Shown piece by piece: positions 12,901 through 17,833 of a stretch of DNA of 27,429 nt. Position numbers and translations under genes: made by a program. Source of the DNA: a virus; the IMG/VR virus record IMGVR_UViG_3300031787_000680, positions 1 to 27,429 of that record; one strand, given 5' to 3'. Under the pieces are notes generated by a model that was not told where the DNA came from, did not search any database, and saw only the letters and a list, made by a program, of their open reading frames with translations. Numbering within the stretch: position 1 is the first letter of the stretch; every line of letters begins with the position of its first letter.

Positions 12901-12929
12901 ATTCTAGTTTCAAACCCAGTTGCTATCAT
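990..12929 (-). CDS. 7: Giant baseplate wedge protein in the gp7 position, 3979 aa
   Basis: Single uninterrupted frame of 3979 residues starting one base after the gp6 stop. T4 gp7, the wedge initiator at this locus, is 1032 aa, so this is nearly four times longer. The N-terminal 250 residues (with LFLKEFYKKIKFLLTPGLEN near 160 and NFIKQAKNFYQAKGTEESFR near 187) look like the conserved anchoring part. A YHYH-type segment with GWSYDGCPIYGPYGY lies near residues 1230-1250. The rest is modular and beta-rich. Turns of the type GG-x-GY recur near 741, 1072, 1153, 2123, 3360, 3728 and 3783. A module beginning NHxFxxGExVxY recurs near 840, 961, 1651, 1816 and 2935. These suggest tandem duplication of surface beta domains, as in tail spikes and adhesins. 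gp7 identity rests on synteny and the N-terminus; a fused peripheral baseplate protein (gp10-like) is the alternative. Confidence 0.75.
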   Translation of the reverse strand: MIATGFETRIKVQEIVENQLPSFVVSESPKSVDFLTQYYISQEYQGGPTDIAENLDQYIKLDNLTPEVLSGLTSTTSLVNSTTTTINVGSTKGYPQQYGLFKINDEIITYTGITTNSFTGCIRGFSGVTEYDKYGELVFTSSQSATHQSASSVKNLSTLFLKEFYKKIKFLLTPGLENLNFVPELNVNNFIKQAKNFYQAKGTEESFRILFNVLYDVNPKVIDLEKFIIKPSSAEFERREIIVIDVISGNPDNLVGQIIFKESDSNTKASVSEVEIIREGQKQYFKLSLFVGYTDETDIRGNFIVTPVNRVVENVSIGASIITVDSTIGFPKTGTLMCLGNTITYTEKTINQFFGCVGITSAISPKSEIRTNDLYYGYEDGDIDKKVVFRITGVLSEYVTIEDTSLATEGEKIYVSNLGEIIQNPTENKNFKQVFANSWVYNTSVRYKVETINGSQFKLYSSTDKSSLNIDDKVDILNRGTEVVAYSNATVTGISSAIYVSLSAPGFTPSTVSYDIRRKLKKANSLTDPDLFGKKFGNNSLLADTLNVYNENNEYFYVASNSLPSYPLTVSFASTSIHSASVSSSSIQVLDPETNKYTVLSFGQNVPFITGDTIYYSPEYDNISGVDTGVYHVEVLAQKNKIKLYQSKAFIATGECVQFEDPDGINGKHTFTLFSQKNKFLGPQKLLKKFPNTSNLTPTTEVETLGNRSTGILCNGVEIVNYKSDDKVYYGPLKEIKVFNGGFGYDLVNPPVLSISNPSVGSTAYAEPILKGKLEEIIVEPQEFDIGEVLSVDITGGNGKGLLLEPVIVKEFRQVFFDAREVFYGGGIDTIDDTITFQTNHNFRDGETIVYNNNSNLSIGIGKYQGSNLNTLGILQSNGLYYAKVLNNKTIKIYEDYEDYISGINTVGFTTSNTKGTHKFVTYTGKNKLTKINIINSGSDFEYKNLPVKSENISKEFSYIKFKNHGFKSGEIVQYSCSGQAISGLSTSNQYYILSIDNDRFRLCDAGIGATSVENYNRKNYSKFQSTGTGYHSFRYPKIELNVRISNPVGVITATPYVRGSLVGTYLYDGGSGYGSNILNLHKKPSVKIKNGKNALVTPIISNGSIVGASVQSRGTEYYSVPDIIVEGDGVGAKLKAVIIDNRLTKVIIIQGGSGYSSASTSIKVKSAGYGVFLECAVRDLKINNYKKFGQEILINREEYTEYGYVGYSTNIGKIVFGDQRNSNPSNPYHSPIIGWSYDGCPIYGPYGYSDPENNSSAVKILETGYTLDSSLVVNRPSGFENGMFVEDYKFTDSGDLDENNGRFCKTPEFPNGTYAYFAGITTSSSELYEPKFPYFIGNKYNYVPLVENIDSNIDQSFDFNNSTLIRNTLPYKVNDAYSGSDFIIEPNEISNQISVVEYTSKGSVDSFDIIQPGQGYRINDLLEFDNTGTNGGGLSAYVSKIEGKSINKIDTTVEYFPDTIFTWKNDSTIIVKTNKIHGLIDNDNVRITGINSESLSTLIGGEHNISVEETSVTLLSNVPINPILLDNNSIDIYVSSVPTTISVGDSVGIGTVTEVVSVLNVFRENNVIRVNRGSVTGTAHSIGDPVVLLPSTFEIRKSLDKFDSRFNDIVYFNPVESIGVGTTPGIAGTRTFGIGQYIKNISVPTQSIYLPNHPFENAQKVILRKPSEGTQILVADSPNSGSFILPRSGNSEFVYIIKKSKDYIGITTSVGLTTNTSGLFFISNAENNYEYSIESDFQQVKGDIEKITAKITLDEEHTLVSGDVIDLEVKSNQSVGIGTSTFINLKYNSSYDRIIVNPTQFLPSSVDIAEDLINVPNHKFNTGDKVFYSSTGATISGLSTGDYYVFKLNNNKIQLAETYSDLYKSPPQIISFNSVGGTNHTLGFINPKIEVIRNNDLVFSLSDPSLINYKLKLYNDKSFTEEFVSDSSGTVFNIVNVGTVGISSDASLTLRYSEYLPKSLSYTLQKDGEVILPDEDVANYSQISLKSSVYNGKYTIFGITNTSFNVTLKNYPEVLTYTKDNTDLLKYTTKSTSDVGGVNKIRINFAGANYKKLPSFVKINSEAGINAFILPKSNTIGKIANVKILSPGFEYSSDNTLRPESYISPILRITNSDTIDRIEVIDGGKSYVSAPKLILFNPVSKKVVNNATFEAKMGSGSIKSVEIVENPKGLEPIDHNLLATNNSNGIVINEVYSSPAGIITCYLSTPILGFDLAPFGVGDKIFVEGIEKITNGSGFNSEDYDYNFFTITKYVNTNPVQLEYSVSGLTTNAGIAKTFQDAYPIVINYNNYPKFKVVRKNSTFFNQEKLAILEGSDYVLKELFISESSEDYIKVYGAYRLKVGDTIRGKNSGVIATINQIQESYGIFKIGYSLHKNYGWGNNIGFTNEDLQVIPNNDYYQNLSYTIKSPLEYDELINPVNSLLHTSGLKNFADTQIEKNAQTNQPLTTSIESINTIDVTNEVRVDTIFDFDLTKDIYATEDRSKFIRFNAKRLTDYIECRSNRVLSVDDISGAFRNRENVSQTNSIILTYIEAQRYSNLLVIVKDAATQGTKVFEVVLLNNANDLYILEKTNLSNTEVDLGYISAELVNGLVLIYFNPTDPFNIDYDIKILRNRFNTLLGGYGDYGIGFIDLIGSNSVIGSGSTAIIAQNYSSMYVVTQVIDNSTLKMNYFETYLNYDGTNTYTTEVCFDTETSEFSSGNYIGTFSSGISTSGLVFLNFTNKISNPVTIRSQVVGFGSTSLGIGTFRFLSQGQDAGSEKTSKLESNLSAISGISTILSFNCFEINVSKSYIRVGVGSTSALHQLLILQDTSNVYTTQYPFLSIGSQTGIGTFGGEIDGSDNVIIKFYPDAEYDSNEIKIESFSELFYTDIDYLNIPETLTYGTANLDYSISEYNALSGNRLGRDNFEMRYNTIPIFTKTFNPQNSSILNPSTGIFNIQNHFFSDLEELIYIPQSTFRGIDPLPLEISPMMDYTGIVTTILPPTVYVKRLNKDQFKLTTRKELNTTVVFTGLGSGNAHRLEMAKKAEKTIITLNGVIQSPLSNTNIKHELSNNGGGIDDESPFITLSGIGSIAPKDVLQINQEYVTVINVGLGTTNIGPITNIGDFPIVEVKRGTFGSISTNHADSTEVEVLTGGYDIVGNRIYFVDEPKGSGIGVTIDIDTNLLKPVSSFGGRVYLRSDYTNNKVYDDISKQFTGIGQSFTLTANGINTSGIEPGSGILVINGIFQTPTTDNNVGNNYIFEESAGISSVTFTGISSDNGFIITTEKDINQNQLPRGGLIVSLGSTPGLGYAPLVGASVTAVIGAGGSVVSVGLGITDNLGSAYRGVVSIGVTDPNHTGTAASITAIAGIGGTLSFTIHNGGSGYTNTIRILTPEPNYENLPVIGAYRAGIGSTTDTGIGLLLTLDVEPANNGASSLHEVSAFKISRSGYSFQIGDVIRVVGLVTDKSLNSPISNFELTVLSTFTDTCAAWQFGELDFIDPIKDLQNGIRVRFPLVYNGELLSFEKNLNDEDSQLIDLNSVLLIFVNGVIQEPIKNYKFEGGTSVIFVDPPKKEDNVSIFFYRGSRDIDSVLINVLETIKEGDTVQVYKNNYIPETITQDQRKVSTIFSSDIIETGLYIDQGIDEVNSKPLAWSKQKSDLNIGGVNIYKSRDTIEPLVFPSAKVIKSVGKDDIQLFVDNIKFFNYEEDESDIVISKFDALIVQNTNPVAAAITAIVSTSGTIQQLIINDGGNGYTGVSTEIYISSPTNIMISNQYGNLGIGSTAIAIASISNGKISYPITIVNSGIGYTNTNPPTVISPIPKTNIEKIRNIPRFQGTTGIITGITTTTGTNGNPLALKFFTRAFSYQGLNVTYPICVYDTYVGNGVVSINTATSDVIGYGSTFLDNIYYLNSLSVNGEYGEFIVNIHPSTLTTGLSTSGSVDNPCGRFSWGRIFDFDRSVLGNRFEVNLKGYSVDVGLSTFPDIQRRGFGLRSTGALRKDLG

Positions 12930-12930
12930 A

Positions 12931-14865
12931 TTATACCCTCTTTAGTTCTCCGTTTGAATAGCTTGAAGTAACCTTAAACCCAACTCCGGAAATTTTTTCT
13001 CCAGAAGTAATAGTATCCTTAACCATATTTATCTTACTCTTGGAAACATCAAAATATAGATAAAGATCCTTTAGTCCTATAACATCATTAGATTCTGGAA
13101 TAGCTTGTATCTCAATAATATTATTACCAAAAGCAGATTCAGTTATATTAATTGTTGATAAAAATATTTCTCCAGTAGTATAATCTACAGTTCCTGCAGA
13201 ATTGACAATCACTCTAGATTCATTAGTCTCTTTAATCTCCTTTACTACAGACAAAATTCCCTTACCACTACCATCAAGAGCTCCATCTGAATTTTTATTT
13301 GGAATATTTGTCAAATAAACAAATTCAGATTCCCCAGGAATTTTGAATCCACTACTTTTAATATTATATCCAATTTCATTAATGTGGAATTGATTTCCAA
13401 AACATAGTTCATATTGAGTAAATTGATTTAATAATGCATTAAGATCTCTTCGCATAATCACTTTAGTAATGTTTGATGTTATTGCACCATCAACATTATC
13501 GATAACTTGATTTAATTTACTATACTTAAATCTTCCACCAAATTTATTAATATCCAATGATGTGCCGTACTCATTCAAAGTTGATATAACTTTGGTTCTT
13601 AAATCATTTATATTTTCTACTTGAGACGAGTTGTAGTAAATAGATGAATTAATTTCAACATAAAGAATCTTAGGATCAATAATTTTTTGATTGATTCCAC
13701 TCAGAGAGTATTGTTTTAGTTTTTGTAGAATAGTATTTTTATCAAACTCTGATATAAAAGTTGCATTTTTTGGTTTGATTACAATCATAACATTACCAAA
13801 CTGGGGTGGATCTAATTCTTCTCCCCCAATAACCGCAACGGATTCAGTATTTGGATAAATTTGTTGTATTATTGATTCGTAATCCCTCGATGTAACCGCT
13901 CTGTATTGTGAAGAATACAATCTTGGAGCAAAATATTTAATTGAATCAATAGCTTCTATATCAGCACCATATCTTGCGGACGATGTTGTTGTAAGTGATA
14001 CTGATTCTGGGATTATACTAGCTCCATTTGGATTTTTTACATTACCACTATATTCAAATGATGATGGACCATTACCTTCTTTACCATCAGTAATGATATA
14101 TGTTGCGGTAATAACAGATCCGTTCTGTAACTTTTTACCAAAGATTCCATCGCCAAATAAAAGTTCATATTTTTCATCTTGAACTTCTTGGAGTAGATAT
14201 ACCTCAGAATCTTTAGTAATGTTTAATATATTATCGATTTTTAAATATTCTCTTCCGACTCCAGTATCAAATTGCTCTTTGATCTTTACAACTAACGTTG
14301 CAGTATCAATAAATGAGTTATCTAAAATGAATCTTTGATCCAGTGATCCATCTACTACAAATTGTTTTGTTAAAAATGTTCCTTGATAGACTTCAATTTC
14401 ATCAAATTGTGCAGTCCATCTACCATTAACCGACTCTACGGTTGTTGTAATTGATTCTGGGATAGAAAATATGTATGATGAACGTCTTTCTGATCCAACA
14501 CAAATTAACCCAGGATCTAGTGTTACGGTTGGATATGGAAGTGGTGTTAAAACAGAATTTCCAAAATCAAGAGACAAACTTATTACTGCTTTTGCGGATG
14601 ATCTAGACCTAGGAACATATCCGATGTTTCTAGCAAGAGATACGACATTTTCCCTAATTGTTGCGGAATCCAAAAAGGATTCATTCACAATCATATTAGA
14701 ATTAAATGCCGTAATATAAGTATTATACGCTAAAGTATCGATAAGTATAGAAAAATTAGACCCTTCAAAATCAAAATCTGTGAAATTTGAATTAGATCTT
14801 AGGTAGTCCTTAATTGATGTTTTAATCTGGTCAAAATCCAGATTTGTAAACTTAGTAAAAGGCAT
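12931..14865 (-). CDS. 6: Baseplate wedge protein gp6
   Basis: 644 aa, close to T4 gp6 (660 aa). gp6 forms the inner ring of the baseplate by linking neighbouring wedges and contacts gp7, gp25 and gp53. The N-terminus contains the conserved segment from SNFSILIDTLAYNTYI (about residue 36) through SFLDSATIRENVVSLARNIG (about 63-82), the strongest signature of the family. A second block, SRDYESIIQQIYPNTESVAV (about 340-359), matches the baseplate J-like core. It starts 4 bp after gp25 and ends 1 bp before the giant gene, so gp25-gp6-gp7 form one translational unit, presumably transcribed from the late promoter at 15294. No internal frameshift or unusual feature was seen. Confidence 0.95.
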   Translation of the reverse strand: MPFTKFTNLDFDQIKTSIKDYLRSNSNFTDFDFEGSNFSILIDTLAYNTYITAFNSNMIVNESFLDSATIRENVVSLARNIGYVPRSRSSAKAVISLSLDFGNSVLTPLPYPTVTLDPGLICVGSERRSSYIFSIPESITTTVESVNGRWTAQFDEIEVYQGTFLTKQFVVDGSLDQRFILDNSFIDTATLVVKIKEQFDTGVGREYLKIDNILNITKDSEVYLLQEVQDEKYELLFGDGIFGKKLQNGSVITATYIITDGKEGNGPSSFEYSGNVKNPNGASIIPESVSLTTTSSARYGADIEAIDSIKYFAPRLYSSQYRAVTSRDYESIIQQIYPNTESVAVIGGEELDPPQFGNVMIVIKPKNATFISEFDKNTILQKLKQYSLSGINQKIIDPKILYVEINSSIYYNSSQVENINDLRTKVISTLNEYGTSLDINKFGGRFKYSKLNQVIDNVDGAITSNITKVIMRRDLNALLNQFTQYELCFGNQFHINEIGYNIKSSGFKIPGESEFVYLTNIPNKNSDGALDGSGKGILSVVKEIKETNESRVIVNSAGTVDYTTGEIFLSTINITESAFGNNIIEIQAIPESNDVIGLKDLYLYFDVSKSKINMVKDTITSGEKISGVGFKVTSSYSNGELKRV

Positions 14866-14869
14866 ATGA

Positions 14870-15271
14870 TTATCTTGTTGCCTCTAATAGGAAGGAAAAT
14901 TCTTGAGTTGGAACATCTTGCCCCACAATATTAAATGATACAGTTACATCAAATTCATTAGAGTTGGGTTTAGGAATAACAAATATTTGCAAATTTTCAA
15001 CTCTTTCTTCATATTTTGCAAGAGTCGATTCGATTTCAAATTGAATTGCCGATGCCGTGGCAACATCGACAAATTCAAAAAGAGAATTATATACATTGGT
15101 TCCCAAATCAGAATTAAAAAACCTTTCGGTTTTACTAGTTTCAACCAAATTACGAACTGCGCGACGAATCGCGTTCTCATTTTTTAAAATTGGAAGATCC
15201 TTTGTAACTGGATGGGGTTCAAAGGATAAACTAATATCTTTAAATGATCTGGATATCCTTTGAACTGCCAT
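14870..15271 (-). CDS. 25: Baseplate wedge protein gp25
   Basis: 133 aa, against 132 aa for T4 gp25. gp25 is the small lysozyme-fold-like wedge subunit that sits at the junction of gp6 and the sheath and helps start sheath assembly. Visible family features are KNENAIRRAVRNLVETSKTE (residues 29-48), FFNSDLGTNVYNSLFE (51-66) and the C-terminal strand VPTQEFSFLLEA. The ATG at 15271 is preceded by a TATAAATA late promoter 22 bp upstream. A clear Shine-Dalgarno is absent (CCCAAAA before the ATG). It is the first gene of the late baseplate operon in this window. Confidence 0.95.
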   Translation of the reverse strand: MAVQRISRSFKDISLSFEPHPVTKDLPILKNENAIRRAVRNLVETSKTERFFNSDLGTNVYNSLFEFVDVATASAIQFEIESTLAKYEERVENLQIFVIPKPNSNEFDVTVSFNIVGQDVPTQEFSFLLEATR

Positions 15272-15293
15272 TTTTGGGATAAATTTCTTTTTT

Positions 15294-15301
15294 TATTTAT
15301 A
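15294..15301 (-). promoter_or_regulatory. T4-type late promoter before gp25-gp6-gp7
   Basis: Exact TATAAATA on the minus strand, 22 bp before the gp25 start and just past the stop of the preceding 82-aa gene (15306). It is followed by an A-rich run. Same octamer as before gp8, so the two support each other. Confidence 0.7.
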
Positions 15302-15305
15302 TTCG

Positions 15306-15554
15306 CTACTTCCAAGAACTACCATATGTTGGTTCAGTACCATATTCCCAGTCATCATAGTCTAAATCATTACGAATTTTTTTGTGAATTTCATTTTGCT
15401 CCATTAAATTATGTCTTTGAATGTTCTCATCGTGCATAATTTCACGCATATGAACTTTATTGTCAGTGATTGTATAGTCTGTAATTAGTTTGTTTGTCCC
15501 CCAATTATCGAGCATATAATTGGTGTCTCTATCTGGATTTGGTTGAGTAGCCAT
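15306..15554 (-). CDS. Conserved-type small cyanophage protein, unknown function, 82 aa
   Basis: 82-residue hydrophilic protein starting MATQPNPDRDTNYMLDNWGT and ending in an aromatic/acidic tail (DYDDWEYGTEPTYGSSWK). There is no signal peptide or membrane segment. The middle (HMREIMHDENIQRHNLMEQN) is helix-prone and rich in H, N and Q. It lies directly upstream of gp25, separated only by the late promoter, and is preceded by an inverted repeat abutting its start codon. A virion or assembly role is possible from location alone; I do not recognise a function. Confidence 0.75.
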   Translation of the reverse strand: MATQPNPDRDTNYMLDNWGTNKLITDYTITDNKVHMREIMHDENIQRHNLMEQNEIHKKIRNDLDYDDWEYGTEPTYGSSWK

Positions 15555-15579
15555 CTGTTTTCTGTAAAAAGTAAAACAG
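15555..15579 (-). promoter_or_regulatory. Leader inverted repeat touching the start codon
   Basis: On the minus strand CTGTTTT, an 11-base loop, then AAAACAG immediately before the ATG of the 82-aa gene. The arms are perfect 7-mers. In the mRNA the hairpin would occupy the ribosome-landing site, so a translational operator is plausible. No Shine-Dalgarno is seen outside it. Confidence 0.4.
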
Positions 15580-15613
15580 AACTTTTAAAGGGGTTGCTAT
15601 CCCTTTGTTTACA

Positions 15614-15652
15614 TAAAAAAAGTGATATTAAATCACAAGGATCAATATCACT
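15614..15652 (-). terminator. Rho-independent terminator
   Basis: On the minus strand a perfect 9-bp stem AGTGATATT/AATATCACT with a 14-base loop is followed directly by a run of seven T. It lies 18 bp past the stop of the 50-aa basic protein gene and ends the transcript coming from 16800. Confidence 0.85.
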
Positions 15653-15669
15653 CTTAGTATATTACTTTT

Positions 15670-15822
15670 TTATTTATTCCCCTGTCCTCTGTATTTTTTC
15701 CTAGCTCCATTGCGAGACGAAGCGGCATATTTGGTTCCTGCTCCATCTCCCTGTCGAGTTTTTTTAGGGGGCCCTGGAGTATAAGAAGTTTTACCAGTGA
15801 AACTACCTTTTGCTTTAGCCAT
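15670..15822 (-). CDS. Small basic Lys/Arg-rich protein, 50 aa
   Basis: 50 residues, beginning MAKAKGSFTGKTSYTPGPPK and ending in an Arg/Lys/Gln tail (RKKYRGQGNK). Very basic, with Gly, Ser and Pro, and no hydrophobic segment; probably disordered until bound to nucleic acid or a structural partner. The start is fixed by a GGAG Shine-Dalgarno six bases upstream, inside the end of the preceding 57-aa gene (3-bp gap). Short proteins of this composition at this locus recur in cyanomyoviruses, to my recollection. A classical terminator follows. Function unknown; a nucleic-acid-binding or virion role is a guess from charge. Confidence 0.8.
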   Translation of the reverse strand: MAKAKGSFTGKTSYTPGPPKKTRQGDGAGTKYAASSRNGARKKYRGQGNK

Positions 15823-15825
15823 AAA

Positions 15826-15999
15826 TTAATCTCCAATAATCTCAGTTTCAATTTCAGAAGGGTTTGGAGAACCTGACTCATAATATTGTTGTGCCAGGTC
15901 CTCAATGACATCAAAGTATTCCTCCTGTGAAAGGTTGGAATAAATCTTTCTACCTTTACACAGGACGTTGTATGTTTCCGTGCTTGGTCTGTTAGTCAT
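15826..15999 (-). CDS. Small acidic protein, unknown function, 57 aa
   Basis: Starts at the ATG at 15999, whose first base is also the last base of the glycosyltransferase stop (TGATG overlap), indicating translational coupling. An in-frame upstream ATG at 16050 would overlap the transferase by 52 bp and is less likely. The protein begins MTNRPSTETYNVLCKGRKIY and has an acidic helical body (SQEEYFDVIEDLAQQYYESG) and a Glu/Asp-rich end. No catalytic motif was recognised. It sits in a three-gene unit with the transferase and the 50-aa basic protein. Confidence 0.75.
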   Translation of the reverse strand: MTNRPSTETYNVLCKGRKIYSNLSQEEYFDVIEDLAQQYYESGSPNPSEIETEIIGD

Positions 16000-16754
16000 C
16001 AAATAATTCTTGTTTTCTCGTGACCAACTCTGATACGTGGATCGCACCAAATTTCAAATCCTGCTTCCTTTGCATCCAAACAGAAGCTCACATCTTCTCC
16101 ACACATATCTTGAACCTCACCAGATTCAAAGACTTGCATCTTAGGAGCAAACCAAGGATACTTCATTTCGGGATGCTCAAAGACACCGTTCTTAATCAGA
16201 AGCCATCCAAAACCGGTATAATCAACGGTGAATGGCTTACGACGCTTGGTGATAGAATCAACGGTTTCGTGATTCATTACACCACCATTGTTACGGAAAT
16301 CATCTTCTTCTAACCAGTGTGCAACTGAAGTGGTGTGACCATCTTCTGTGGCATACCAACCTGCAGAAATGTCCTGATCAATTAGAACGAGTTGATAGAA
16401 CTTCTCAGTGTTGAAAACGATATCAGAATCGATCCAAAGTTGCCAATCATACTTAAGTTTGCCGTCCCAGGGAATTTGGTCCGGGCCACGTAGAACATTT
16501 GCACCAAGACACTTACAACGTGCAAAGTTAACCATCGATGAATAGTCTTGTGAAATTTGAATACTTGCACCGTTCTGTACAAGATCAAAACACAACTGAA
16601 CAAAACTCTTAAGATAGGTATATGAAACTCCTCTTCCTGGGAGACAGAATACGATTGATTTGCCTCGAATCATTTCACGGGCAAGATCATAATCCCATTC
16701 CTCTTCCGATTGCTTAGGCGGAGTTTTTGCTTTAACAGTAAATCCTTTAGCCAT
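15999..16754 (-). CDS. GT-A-type glycosyltransferase-like protein, 251 aa
   Basis: Probable nucleotide-sugar-dependent glycosyltransferase. A Rossmann-like opening SIVFCLPGRGVSYTYLKSF lies at residues 33-51. The metal-binding DxD is D109-S-D111 in QLWIDSDIVF. The second acidic pair, E220-D221 in CGEDVSFCLDAKEAGFEIW, is followed by H245, as in GT2-like enzymes where these bind the acceptor and metal. There is no signal peptide or membrane segment, so it is cytoplasmic. In T4-like phages such enzymes may modify DNA or virion proteins; the substrate cannot be read here. A promoter with TTGACA, a 17-bp spacer and TATGAT lies directly upstream. The start is the ATG at 16754, with no strong Shine-Dalgarno. 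Confidence 0.75.
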   Translation of the reverse strand: MAKGFTVKAKTPPKQSEEEWDYDLAREMIRGKSIVFCLPGRGVSYTYLKSFVQLCFDLVQNGASIQISQDYSSMVNFARCKCLGANVLRGPDQIPWDGKLKYDWQLWIDSDIVFNTEKFYQLVLIDQDISAGWYATEDGHTTSVAHWLEEDDFRNNGGVMNHETVDSITKRRKPFTVDYTGFGWLLIKNGVFEHPEMKYPWFAPKMQVFESGEVQDMCGEDVSFCLDAKEAGFEIWCDPRIRVGHEKTRII

Positions 16755-16776
16755 AATAGAAATTAATTACTTCAGT

Positions 16777-16805
16777 ATCATACAGTATTATATAGTGATT
16801 GTCAA
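16777..16805 (-). promoter_or_regulatory. Host-type promoter of the glycosyltransferase unit
   Basis: Minus strand TTGACA (16800-16805), 17-bp spacer, TATGAT (16777-16782). The -35 overlaps the stop codon of the 62-aa gene upstream. The predicted leader is about 16 bases. Near-consensus, so it should be read by unmodified host RNA polymerase. Confidence 0.75.
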
Positions 16806-16990
16806 TACGAGCGATTGTGATATTTTTCTTCTTCTGAGAGTTCAACATATTCAATGTCTTTCTCATCCACAACTTCTAAAATTTCTGCAAAATCATTTAC
16901 GATCTTCCAGATTTCGGTAAATTTTTCTTCTGGAAGACTATGATATAAACATCTATTCTTTACGTAAATGTGGTAGACTCTATTATTCAT
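16802..16990 (-). CDS. Small protein coupled to the AbrB-like gene, 62 aa
   Basis: 62 residues from the ATG at 16990, which overlaps the last 8 bp of the AbrB-like gene (AATGAATAA arrangement), so the two are co-translated. Begins MNNRVYHIYVKNRCLYHSLP, with a strongly acidic C-terminal half (DEKDIEYVELSEEEKY). Proteins with a VYHIYVKN-type opening are frequent in cyanophages, to my recollection, without known function. The reading frame is open further upstream, but the extension overlaps the AbrB-like gene entirely. The two-gene order resembles an antitoxin-toxin layout, but the protein shows no nuclease or toxin motif. Confidence 0.7.
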   Translation of the reverse strand: MNNRVYHIYVKNRCLYHSLPEEKFTEIWKIVNDFAEILEVVDEKDIEYVELSEEEKYHNRSY

Positions 16991-17159
16991 TTTCGTGCTC
17001 GGATAATACAATGTCTCTTCCCTCAAGATTAATTTCAATCTCAGTATCTTCATACCAGGAAAGTTCATTCATCATCCATTCGGGAATCGTAATGTAATAT
17101 TCCCCAGTAATTGGATCAACCTGTACGAGCTCAATATTTTCCCCGGATTTTTTTCTCAT
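16983..17159 (-). CDS. AbrB/SpoVT-like DNA-binding protein, 58 aa
   Basis: 58 residues. The pattern from YYITIPEWMMNELSWYEDTE (residues 21-40) to INLEGRDIVLSE (43-54) fits the swapped-hairpin AbrB/MazE fold: a short strand with IxIP, a helix, then GDxI/VxLxxxGxxIVL. Such proteins dimerise and bind DNA, as transition-state regulators or antitoxins. It is the only recognisable DNA-binding regulator in the window and so a candidate for the 24-bp dyad or CTCGTCGAG sites, which is speculation. It starts at the ATG at 17159, and an AT-rich TATATAAAA element lies about 30 bp upstream. It overlaps the next gene by 8 bp. Confidence 0.65.
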   Translation of the reverse strand: MRKKSGENIELVQVDPITGEYYITIPEWMMNELSWYEDTEIEINLEGRDIVLSEHENE

Positions 17160-17386
17160 GTGCGGTATTTTTAAATCGACTTTATTTTCTTTTTATATAG
17201 CGAAAAAAATTTTTATAATGAGCGTTATATTTACATCGCTTCCGTAACACTTTGTAGGTTAGGGTAGTTATGCGTTTTTATAACCGCGCCCCGCGCCGAC
17301 ATAACAAACCCCCCACAATTAACTGCCAAATCACGAACGAAGGCACAAGGGCAGTAAGCGTAACCTACTGCCCCCCACACTCACTA
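17160..17386 (-). other. Intergenic boundary between AT-rich and GC-rich segments
   Basis: No gene seen on either strand. The left 80 bp are AT-rich, with late-promoter-like TATATAAAA at 17191-17199 facing the AbrB-like gene. The right part is GC-rich and holds inverted repeats: GTTATG/CATAAC at 17267-17272 and 17300-17305 around a CGCG-CCC-CGCG core, and GTAGGTTA/TAACCTAC at 17254-17261 and 17361-17368. Composition changes sharply near 17270. Confidence 0.5.
17349..17373 (-). terminator. Hairpin after the 74-aa gene
   Basis: Perfect 8-bp stem GGGCAGTA/TACTGCCC with a 9-base loop, 13 bp past the stop at 17387. There is no T-run, so termination is uncertain; it may act as a 3' stabilising structure instead. 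Confidence 0.4.
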
Positions 17387-17611
17387 TCAGCGAAGTGCCG
17401 CCTTAAGTGCAATCTCATCAGGACGAAGTTGCCCTGCCTTGAGTGCAGAATTAGCACCGGTTGAATTATGCCAACGTGAAGAACCACCGCCAACCCGTGA
17501 CATTACCAATTCAGATTTGCGGGCGCGGCGAATAGGCAGGCGGGTAACCTTAATCAGACCCTGTGCCTCAGCGATTGCCAGTTCCAGTTTAGTCGCGGTG
17601 GTGAAGTTCAT
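17387..17611 (-). CDS. Small basic protein, unknown function, 74 aa
   Basis: Starts at the ATG at 17611, giving MNFTTATKLELAIAEAQGLI. The open frame continues upstream to an earlier ATG at 17662, but that extension overlaps the preceding gene and is poor in sequence. The middle is Arg-rich (LPIRRARKSELVMSR, residues 27-41) and the C-terminus is an Ala/Leu helix. No known motif. GC-rich codon use differs clearly from the baseplate genes. It is the last gene of the GC-rich island in the direction of transcription. No 24-bp dyad is found upstream. Confidence 0.65.
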   Translation of the reverse strand: MNFTTATKLELAIAEAQGLIKVTRLPIRRARKSELVMSRVGGGSSRWHNSTGANSALKAGQLRPDEIALKAALR

Positions 17612-17658
17612 TTGAGAGTGTAGAGAATTGTTTGGCGTAAGGCACGAACGGGGAAGGG

Positions 17659-17832
17659 TCACCCCCGCACTTCGTCAGAATGAACCTCAGCGAACTGTGC
17701 CGCCCATACGGTAGCGGGAATGCCCACGGGGTAAACCATAGCGGGGTTCTCATTCCAGCTGCTGCCGTCGTTACGGTAGGAGACCCACACGGTTTGGCGG
17801 TCCTTGAGGCGGGTAGCGGGAGAGAGGCGCAT
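17659..17832 (-). CDS. Small protein behind duplicated leader (copy A), 57 aa
   Basis: Starts at the ATG at 17832 (MRLSPATRLKDRQTVWVSYR). The frame is open for 12 codons further, but that stretch is the 37-bp promoter/leader repeat and contains the -10 hexamer, so it cannot be coding. The protein has two Trp in a beta-like context and a C-terminal FAEVHSDEVRG. No family recognised. The stop lies in a small GGG-TGA-CCC palindrome. It shares its leader with the next gene upstream but not its protein sequence. Confidence 0.7.
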   Translation of the reverse strand: MRLSPATRLKDRQTVWVSYRNDGSSWNENPAMVYPVGIPATVWAAQFAEVHSDEVRG

Positions 17833-17833
17833 C

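Noticed and set aside
15654-15914. 86-codon minus-strand frame over the 50-aa basic protein gene
   Set aside because: Overlaps the Shine-Dalgarno-led 50-aa gene and the 57-aa gene in another frame, with an Leu/Lys-rich translation typical of shadows.
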